Below, piece by piece: positions 57,546-64,000 of a DNA stretch of 64,000 nucleotides. The stretch spans positions 1 to 64,000 of the forward strand of contig CAVGED010000002.1 in assembly GCA_963628035.1 (NCBI GenBank), given 5' to 3'. Origin of the DNA: 14-2 sp963628035. GTDB taxonomy: Bacteria > Bacillota > Clostridia > Lachnospirales > Lachnospiraceae. Made by a program: the position numbers and the translations under genes. Numbering within the stretch: position 1 is the stretch's first letter; every line of letters begins with the position of its first letter. The notes under the pieces were generated by a model, which was not told the DNA's origin, made no database searches, and saw only the letters and a program-made list of their open reading frames with translations.

Positions 57546-60269
57546 TCATTTTTTGAAGCTTGCATACACATCGTCCAGAATAAACTCCAGCTTTGTATCC
57601 GGCTTTGTTGTAAACAACCGAAAATAATTGATTCCGGTCAGATCAGGCGTGCCTGTCACAAATGCTTTCCGTATAGGAAGCCACAACTCATTCCAGCCGG
57701 ATTTTAAGCTTTTTCTGGAAATCACCCACTCGTATTCATCCTGATCACTGCGTCCCGAACTGGACAATTCAAAGTTCATATCTGCTGTCAGATAATCCAC
57801 ATCATTGACATACAGCCATATATGAACCGTCCCATTTCTATAAGACGAGATATCTATCGGTGTTTTCAGCGTCCCGAAAATTCCGGCTGCCGGATTTTTA
57901 GCCGCATATGCATAGGAACCCTCCTTGCATTTAGCGGTAAGCTGAAGATTGAAAAAGCTTTTTAAATAACATGTGCAGTTGCCTCTCAGGATATCTCCGG
58001 CATACAGCAGCTCACCACATGCACTCTTTTTCCCATTATCTTTACCGGCAGTGGCATACAGATCATCAAATAGCGTCTCCAGCCCTTTCTTCTGCTGCAA
58101 TGTAAAGATACGAAAATAATTAACACCTCTAAGATTCAGTGTACCTGTCACATTATCCACCTTTTTCATTGGCAGATAGAGTTCATTCCACCCCTTTGCA
58201 AGCTTCGTGGGTGAAATAAACCATTCGTACTCATCCCTGTCACTCTCTCCGGAACTGGACAGTTCGAAATGGACATCCTGGGTAAGAAGAGACGGATCGT
58301 TTACATAGAAGGACAAATGTATATATCCTTCTGCATAAGCCGAAATATCCACCGGTTCTGCAAGTGCGCCTCTTCCCAGGGATTCCTGGAAGCCAACCGT
58401 TCGAAATGCCCCGGTTCCTTCCACACATTTCTCCTGTGTCACCTCCATATTTTCATACAGCCTAAAAATCGATACTGTATTTCCGCTGGCGATCATTTTG
58501 CCATATGGCGATGTTGTTTCCACTCCCTGCGTTTCTCCATCGCCTTTCTCCCCGCTGTCCCCATTCGTGGCATATACATTATCAAAAATCGTTACCAGAT
58601 CCTTATTCCGTCCTACCGTAAAAAAGCGAAAATAGTTCAGTGCCTTCCGTTCCGGCACCCCGGTCACGTTATCTGCCCGTCCGATTGGCAGATAAATCTC
58701 GTTCCAGCCATTTTTCAAGCGTGAAGCTTCAATAAACCATTCATACTCGTCCTTGTCGCTCTCTCCAGAACTGGATAGTTCAAAGTTAATACTGCTCTGT
58801 AGAAGAGAAACATCATTCACATACATGGATATATGCAGTTGACCGTCCGCATACCCGGATAAATCCACCGACTTACGGAAACGACCTCTCGCCAGGCATT
58901 CCTCTGTCCCTGTTGTCTTGAAAGCGCCCGTCCCTTCTACATACTCTCCAGCTTCCGTAGTGACACATGCAAACTCCAATATAGAAAACAGGTTTGCCGT
59001 ATTACAGCTCATGATCATCTTCCCATAAGGCGAAGCCGTCTCTTCGTAAGAATCCCCTGTGCTCTGCAGTGTTGCATAGACATTATCGATGATCGTCACA
59101 GTTTTTTCACTCTGTCCCTGCGTATAATATCGAAAATGATTAATGGCTGCCGGATCAGGAGTTCCTGTCAGCGCTGCGCTTGTAAAGGGCAGATAGATTT
59201 CGTTCCATCCGTTCCTTAGGGAAGACACAGCAATTTCCCACTGATACTCATCCACATCTCTGATCCCGGAGCTGGACAATTCCAATACAATATTACTGGA
59301 AAGATTCGTTACCGCATTGACATACAGCGATAGATGGACAAACCCCTTCGTGTAAGCAGCAACATCCACCGGGCTTGCAAATACAGCCTCTCCCAGACAA
59401 TCTGAAAAGCCCACTGACTTGAAAGCCCCGGTTCCTTCCACATATTCACCCTTGACAGTGGTGACCTCCATATTTCCCATAGCCGCAAACAGGTTCACTG
59501 TATTGCAACTCATGATCATCTTCCCATAAGGTGAAGCGGTTTCTGTATAAGCGTCCTTTTCTATTGCCTTCAGATCACTGTTATCCGGTTCAAATACAAT
59601 TCCTTCGGTAGCACTGGCATAAACATTATCCAATGCCACATTTACCCCCATTGCCGGTTCCAGGCTGAACATTCGGAAGAAATTGATCATTGCAAGATCC
59701 GGCATACCGGATAATGTTGCGCCCGGTATGGATAAATATATCTCATTCCATCCATTCGCCAACACGGAAATCGGGATTTCCCATTGCATTTCATCTGCAT
59801 CAAAGCTTCCTGAACTGGACAACTCAAGATTTATGCTGCCCATCAGCTTTGTCTTATCACCTACGTACAGAGAGATATGTATGCTTCCTTCGGCATACTC
59901 GGAAATGTCTATGGGTGCAGCAAGAACTCCGCTTATCAGATCCGTCTGGAACTTCATATTCGCATAGGCCCCGGTGCCTTGGACATACCGCCCTATTCTG
60001 TTGATCACTTTCAGATTAGAGGATGTTTTTAATACATCCTTACTATCACAATCCAGGATCATAACGCCAACATCCGTCCCAGGCTCTCCCAGATTCTCCA
60101 GCTTTGATACATATACTGTCCGCTGCAGAAATTCCTTTTCGCCTTCTCCCGCCCCAGTGCCACTACGCCGCAAAAGGAACCATACCAATAAGCCGGCCAG
60201 TATTGCCAATATGACCGCAGCAAAGATAATAGCCATTTTACATTTTGTATTTCTTATCTTCTCTTTCAT
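57546..60269 (-). CDS. Membrane-anchored protein with five carbohydrate-binding-like repeats
   Basis: 907 residues; CAGGGAGAAATAGCAT precedes ATG. One N-terminal transmembrane helix (about 13-35), then five tandem repeats of about 160-170 residues, each with VEGTGAF, HISLYVND, FELSSSG, DEYEW, GWNEIYLP and NYFR.FT motifs, and almost no other sequence. The repeats share the strand pattern of those in the next gene's product and look like non-catalytic beta-sandwich modules. Likely an external multivalent glycan-binding or spacer protein. Confidence 0.7.
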   Translation of the reverse strand: MKEKIRNTKCKMAIIFAAVILAILAGLLVWFLLRRSGTGAGEGEKEFLQRTVYVSKLENLGEPGTDVGVMILDCDSKDVLKTSSNLKVINRIGRYVQGTGAYANMKFQTDLISGVLAAPIDISEYAEGSIHISLYVGDKTKLMGSINLELSSSGSFDADEMQWEIPISVLANGWNEIYLSIPGATLSGMPDLAMINFFRMFSLEPAMGVNVALDNVYASATEGIVFEPDNSDLKAIEKDAYTETASPYGKMIMSCNTVNLFAAMGNMEVTTVKGEYVEGTGAFKSVGFSDCLGEAVFASPVDVAAYTKGFVHLSLYVNAVTNLSSNIVLELSSSGIRDVDEYQWEIAVSSLRNGWNEIYLPFTSAALTGTPDPAAINHFRYYTQGQSEKTVTIIDNVYATLQSTGDSYEETASPYGKMIMSCNTANLFSILEFACVTTEAGEYVEGTGAFKTTGTEECLARGRFRKSVDLSGYADGQLHISMYVNDVSLLQSSINFELSSSGESDKDEYEWFIEASRLKNGWNEIYLPIGRADNVTGVPERKALNYFRFFTVGRNKDLVTIFDNVYATNGDSGEKGDGETQGVETTSPYGKMIASGNTVSIFRLYENMEVTQEKCVEGTGAFRTVGFQESLGRGALAEPVDISAYAEGYIHLSFYVNDPSLLTQDVHFELSSSGESDRDEYEWFISPTKLAKGWNELYLPMKKVDNVTGTLNLRGVNYFRIFTLQQKKGLETLFDDLYATAGKDNGKKSACGELLYAGDILRGNCTCYLKSFFNLQLTAKCKEGSYAYAAKNPAAGIFGTLKTPIDISSYRNGTVHIWLYVNDVDYLTADMNFELSSSGRSDQDEYEWVISRKSLKSGWNELWLPIRKAFVTGTPDLTGINYFRLFTTKPDTKLEFILDDVYASFKK

Positions 60270-60272
60270 ATG

Positions 60273-62483
60273 CTATTTCTCCCTGTCTATAATCTCGATC
60301 TTTTCATTGATATCATTGATCGTGATCCGATTATACAATTCCAACGAGCCGTTTTCGTTATCATAGGAATGTCCCTCATAACGCATGGAATTGATCACTG
60401 TCATATCTGCATTCCGGTTGACAAGCTGGGCTTCTTTTTTATTCATCCAGTCCGAACCTATATTGACAGCAAGCGTATTCCTTGAATTTTCATTTACAAT
60501 AAGATTTTTCTGTCCATAGCTGAACACATCTAAAATCAACTGATTCACCGCGCCATCCAACACGATCACACGCGTATTCTCACACGTGACAGGTTCCGTC
60601 AGCTTCTCAGATTGTTCATCCAAACCTATCCAGTCCACAAGACCTGCCTGTACCGTCCGTGCGATCATATTCGGATTTGTCAGGCATCCACGGATGATCC
60701 CATCCTTTCCTCCAAGTCGATAGACGGTATAATAGCAGCTAATGTAATTTTCCCTGAGATAATGCTCATCGCAATCCCGAAAGTCGATTCCATATCCGGC
60801 AGCCGCAATAAAACTGTTCACTACATACACCCCGGTACCTTGTCCACGAATGACATAGGTACTGTTTAAATCCACATCATTCGGCCCGTTCTCTGGGTAC
60901 AGGAATCGTATGCCATTGACACCAGCATAATCTCCTGCAAGGGTAACCAGTGCTTCATCCGTGTCCGCGTCATAGCTGCTTTCATCTCCGTAATAGCACA
61001 TAAACAATGTTCCTGTTACGTTTTTAATCCACTCCTTTCCGGCAACTGTTGCCGTTCCGCGCAGCTCTACGCCTGCCGGAATACGGATCGGATGATCCAG
61101 CCGATAGGTTCCACCGGGAACATACACCACCCCACCGGTCGCTCCCATCTCGTCCAACGCTGCCTGCAGTTCTTCACTGACGTCAGTAGTAATACTTTTT
61201 GCCAGATTTGCGACAAGCAGTTTCTCCTTTGGCTTCACATAACTGGCCTTATAATCTATCTCATACTGTTTTAGATCCACATCATTTCTTTCTACCGAGC
61301 CCGGCTTCATTTCTGTAATTTCTCCGTTTACAGTAACATCTGCCATACGTATCAGACTGATCCAGCCATGAGCAATCCCACCGTCTATACTGCTCCTTGC
61401 AATGACCATTCCCCAGCGCTCATCTCCATCTGTCGAAACGATGCCTTTCCCACAATCCACGATGTTTATATCGATCATGGAGCCGGAAAATTTATACCGA
61501 TACCCCGCAACAAAGCTGATCCCCACCGAATATCCATCAATCGTAATATTGGCATAAGTAGGCCATTCACAATCTCCAAGGATCATTCCGGTAGCATTTT
61601 TCTTTAAATATTCCTCCAGGTATCGGGCCACTGGCCGGTTCATACAATCCGCCGCTGCTTCCTTCCAATACTTCCCGCTGATTACAACATCGTCGAAGGT
61701 TCCTACCTCAGCCTCATTGTATTCCTCTACTCCGCAATACAGAAAGGTCCCTTTAAAATGATCCAGGTTCAGGCTGTCATGCGGTATCTCATAGGAACTG
61801 CTGACGCCCCGATACCCGTTAATAACCGTAATATTTTTCAAAGTTACCATCTTTGCGTCATCTTCCACATAGAAGGTTGCTGGATAGGGTAGCACTTCAT
61901 AGAGCGTCTGGAAGGGATAATATACCGTCATGCCAAGAATACCTGCAGAACCGGCTACCATAAATGCTCCACCGTCCTTTGCCTCACTGCTGTCCATCCA
62001 TACGCTGACAATGGTTCCATATTCTGTCCCTTCATCCGGATCCTGCCAATCTCCCCGCAGAGTCACATGAGGCGGCACATATATCGTATCGGTTATGGCG
62101 TAATTCCCGGCCGGAAGGTATACCGTGCCTCCGCCTGCGTTATAGCAGTCATAAAGGGCATCCTGTATTCCATCCGTACTGTCATACTTGCCTGTATTGT
62201 CTACTGCGTACCCCATTTCCGTTGGAATGATGTCGGCGATCACCACATCATCCGTCTCATAGAGTGTACTCACAATCTGAGGATTGCTCTCCCCTGTTGC
62301 ACTGCCTTCCGGCAGATAGACTCCCCGTGGATCAGTAATATCCTTCCAGTCCACCATAACATCAATTAATTTATCGTTTTTTCCCGATGAATTCTTCCGG
62401 CTGCTGCACGCATCGCAGCAGAATATCGCTGCAACCAAAAATGTCATCAAAACTATGATTGCTTTTCTTTTTTCCTTCATCAC
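60273..62483 (-). CDS. Pectate-lyase-3-like right-handed beta-helix lipoprotein
   Basis: 736 residues. N-terminal signal (KAIIVLMTFLVAAIFCCDAC) with a Cys-rich, atypical lipobox. Two pectate-lyase-3/GH55-like starts: DSTDGIQDALYDCYNAGGGT with VYLPAGNYAITDTIYVPPHV, and VSEELQAALDEMGATGGVVY with VPGGTYRLDHPIRIPAGVEL, each leading into right-handed beta-helix sequence with many short Gly/Asn turns. A polysaccharide lyase or glycosidase acting outside the cell is likely; catalytic residues cannot be assigned by eye. Three bases separate it from the next gene. Confidence 0.7.
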   Translation of the reverse strand: MMKEKRKAIIVLMTFLVAAIFCCDACSSRKNSSGKNDKLIDVMVDWKDITDPRGVYLPEGSATGESNPQIVSTLYETDDVVIADIIPTEMGYAVDNTGKYDSTDGIQDALYDCYNAGGGTVYLPAGNYAITDTIYVPPHVTLRGDWQDPDEGTEYGTIVSVWMDSSEAKDGGAFMVAGSAGILGMTVYYPFQTLYEVLPYPATFYVEDDAKMVTLKNITVINGYRGVSSSYEIPHDSLNLDHFKGTFLYCGVEEYNEAEVGTFDDVVISGKYWKEAAADCMNRPVARYLEEYLKKNATGMILGDCEWPTYANITIDGYSVGISFVAGYRYKFSGSMIDINIVDCGKGIVSTDGDERWGMVIARSSIDGGIAHGWISLIRMADVTVNGEITEMKPGSVERNDVDLKQYEIDYKASYVKPKEKLLVANLAKSITTDVSEELQAALDEMGATGGVVYVPGGTYRLDHPIRIPAGVELRGTATVAGKEWIKNVTGTLFMCYYGDESSYDADTDEALVTLAGDYAGVNGIRFLYPENGPNDVDLNSTYVIRGQGTGVYVVNSFIAAAGYGIDFRDCDEHYLRENYISCYYTVYRLGGKDGIIRGCLTNPNMIARTVQAGLVDWIGLDEQSEKLTEPVTCENTRVIVLDGAVNQLILDVFSYGQKNLIVNENSRNTLAVNIGSDWMNKKEAQLVNRNADMTVINSMRYEGHSYDNENGSLELYNRITINDINEKIEIIDREK

Positions 62484-62490
62484 ATCACCC

Positions 62491-63339
62491 CTACTCCTTC
62501 ACGCTTCCCGCTAACGCTGACACAAAATATTTCTGGCAGAAACAGTACACAACAATTATCGGAATAGATGTCATAACAACACCTGCAAATACCTTCTCGT
62601 ACTCTACGGATACCTGCTTTGTAAAGTTCAGGATCAAGGCCATTGGTATGGTATATAGACGCTTGTCCCGCAAGGTAATCATCGCTCCGGTCGTGTTGTT
62701 CCAAACACCTGTAAAATTCAGAATCCCCACAGTAAGCAGCGCCGGTTTGATCAGTGGTGTAATAATCTTTATCATAATCTGATAGTCCTTGGCTCCGTCC
62801 ATCAAAGCTGCCTCCTTTAAGGAGCGGGGTATTGTCCTTAAGAAACCGCTGGTGATAAAAATACCAAAGGCAATCCCGGTTGCGCCACACAGAATCTCTC
62901 CGATCAGATTGTTATATAGTCCCATTGCCCGCCGCATCATCAGGCTGGTAACACCACTGACACTCGGCACAACCATAGAGCCGATAATGATCATATACAA
63001 TACATTTCCAATCCTGGTCTCACGGATAGCATCCAAATGATAGGTCACAAACACGATGCTTGCCATCTGCAGTGCAACTGTAGATACTGCAATAATAATG
63101 CTGTTCTTTGCTGCATTGAGCAGATTTCCCTTCACCCAGGCCTCCACGAAATTGTCAAACCGAAGCTCCGAGGGTAATCCCAGCGGATCCAAAACACGCT
63201 CCGTCCCTGTCTTAAACGCCGTAATAAGAACAAATGTCAATGGCACCACCAGAACTAATGCATACAGATACACCACTATATTTCCTGCCGTTCCAAGTAA
63301 ATTCCAATGCAGACGCGGCTTTTTCTTTAAATCTTTCAT
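62491..63339 (-). CDS. ABC sugar transporter permease (MalG/UgpE type)
   Basis: 282 residues with six transmembrane helices. The EAA loop EAALMDGAKDYQIMIKIITP, which touches the ATPase, and the end YFVSALAGSVKE are typical of carbohydrate uptake family CUT1 inner-membrane permeases. Paired with the permease immediately upstream. No ATPase gene is in view; CUT1 systems often share one encoded elsewhere (MsmK/MsiK). Confidence 0.92.
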   Translation of the reverse strand: MKDLKKKPRLHWNLLGTAGNIVVYLYALVLVVPLTFVLITAFKTGTERVLDPLGLPSELRFDNFVEAWVKGNLLNAAKNSIIIAVSTVALQMASIVFVTYHLDAIRETRIGNVLYMIIIGSMVVPSVSGVTSLMMRRAMGLYNNLIGEILCGATGIAFGIFITSGFLRTIPRSLKEAALMDGAKDYQIMIKIITPLIKPALLTVGILNFTGVWNNTTGAMITLRDKRLYTIPMALILNFTKQVSVEYEKVFAGVVMTSIPIIVVYCFCQKYFVSALAGSVKE

Positions 63340-63353
63340 ATATCTCCCTCACT

Positions 63354-64000
63354 TTACCCCAGAATGGAATTCTCCACTTTGCGCATCACCACAAACTGCA
63401 GGATAGCAAGACCGCCTAATACAAAGAAGAATACCACTGACATAGCACAAACCGGGCCATAATCGGTGGCCATAGTCAGATTCTTATATAGGATCGTTGC
63501 CCAGGTGTCATAGTCCATCATCTGTGCGCGATTGCCAAGAAGAACCTGATAATCACTGGCAGCTGCACCTGTTGTCATCGTCAACAAGGTATTCCGCAGA
63601 ATTGTTGGCATCAACAGCGGTACCGTGATCTTCCAGAATCTTTGCCATCTTGTGGCGCCATCCATCTGTGCGGCTTCTCCAAGATCCTCCGAAATTGTGT
63701 TAAGGCCGGAGGTCAGAATCGTAATGGTATAGCCGATGTTCGCCCAAATATGCACCAGAACCACCACCAGTACAGCCATCCAGTTCTTTGTAAAGAAGCT
63801 GAACCCCGGATATTTTTCCGGTTGGAAAATGGCCAGAAAATTATTGATAATTCCAATATTCGGGTCATACATATAGGACCAGGTCAAGCTTACCATGGAT
63901 GTCGAGAACACCATTGGCAAGAAGAAAAACGCCCGAAAGAAGGAATTCCGCCTCGTGTTTTTCTGCAGGGCAAGAGACAATATCAATGCAAGTGTGGTCT
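63354..64000 (-). CDS. ABC sugar transporter permease (MalF/UgpA type), partial
   Basis: C-terminal 215 residues; the frame continues through the right edge (TLALILSLALQKNTRRNSFF). FFLPMVFSTSMVSLTWSYMY, GLNTISEDLGEAAQMDGATR and WQRFWKITVPLLMPTILRNT (EAA loop) identify the MalF-type partner of the next permease. Fourteen bases separate the two genes. The binding-protein gene and promoter are expected just beyond the window. Confidence 0.92.
   Translation of the reverse strand, partial: TTLALILSLALQKNTRRNSFFRAFFFLPMVFSTSMVSLTWSYMYDPNIGIINNFLAIFQPEKYPGFSFFTKNWMAVLVVVLVHIWANIGYTITILTSGLNTISEDLGEAAQMDGATRWQRFWKITVPLLMPTILRNTLLTMTTGAAASDYQVLLGNRAQMMDYDTWATILYKNLTMATDYGPVCAMSVVFFFVLGGLAILQFVVMRKVENSILG

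Overview
The window comes from a low-to-mid GC Gram-positive anaerobe of the Clostridia, most likely a Lachnospiraceae gut bacterium. The reasons are the clostridial phage gene set, strong AGGAGG ribosome binding sites, a Na+-pump decarboxylase subunit, paired DegV proteins and a spore-type GH18 fragment. This assignment is inferred from protein families, not from a marker gene. About half of the window is an integrated prophage; the rest is host chromosome.

Prophage (1 to about 34,075; the left end lies outside the window). From right to left on the minus strand, an early/replication block (28,744 to 21,064) carries a HUH-type Rep, a PcfJ-like protein, a PcfK/AcrIIA9-like protein, an HNH-like protein and a sigma-like late regulator. 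A late promoter with tandem activator-type repeats follows, and then the virion block: small and large terminase, portal, scaffold, major capsid, connector, a P22-gp10-like tail protein, a coiled-coil protein, a 3122-residue polyvalent protein and tail-spike-type proteins. No tape measure, sheath or tail tube is present, so a short-tailed (podovirus-like) particle is likely. The giant protein is the best candidate for an ejected internal protein and carries duplicated ADP-ribosyltransferase and nuclease-like modules. The lysogeny block (28,867 to 34,049) has a Cro/CI-type divergent switch, two plus-strand membrane proteins, a PBECR2-like nuclease flanked by two structured small RNAs, and a large serine recombinase. 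The recombinase abuts the right attachment site, inside a GH18 spore-cortex-hydrolase-type gene whose C-terminal half resumes at 34,075.

The most unusual signals are: a 14-bp perfect palindrome (TTGCGCCGGCGCAA) found four times, all in the prophage and in one orientation; the RNA - nuclease - RNA arrangement next to the integrase; a likely counter-transcribed RNA in the rep leader; and recombination-type repeats that bracket divergent toxin-like cores in the giant protein.

Host region (34,579 to 64,000). In order it holds: M23 and S41 (CtpA) peptidases; OadG/OadB-like subunits behind a yybP-ykoY (Mn2+) riboswitch; a hipBA toxin-antitoxin pair with a two-operator promoter; a SUV3-like helicase, an SH3 protein and an MFS transporter; an XRE membrane regulator; two DegV proteins; a palindrome-rich spacer; three tRNAs (Phe, Gly-UCC, Gly-GCC); PTS enzyme I; and a minus-strand carbohydrate locus. 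That locus has two ABC permeases, a beta-helix protein, two large repeat-rich surface proteins (one with a calcineurin-like phosphoesterase), a 45-residue peptide and a GH38 alpha-mannosidase. It looks like a glycan-use operon whose promoter lies beyond the right edge.
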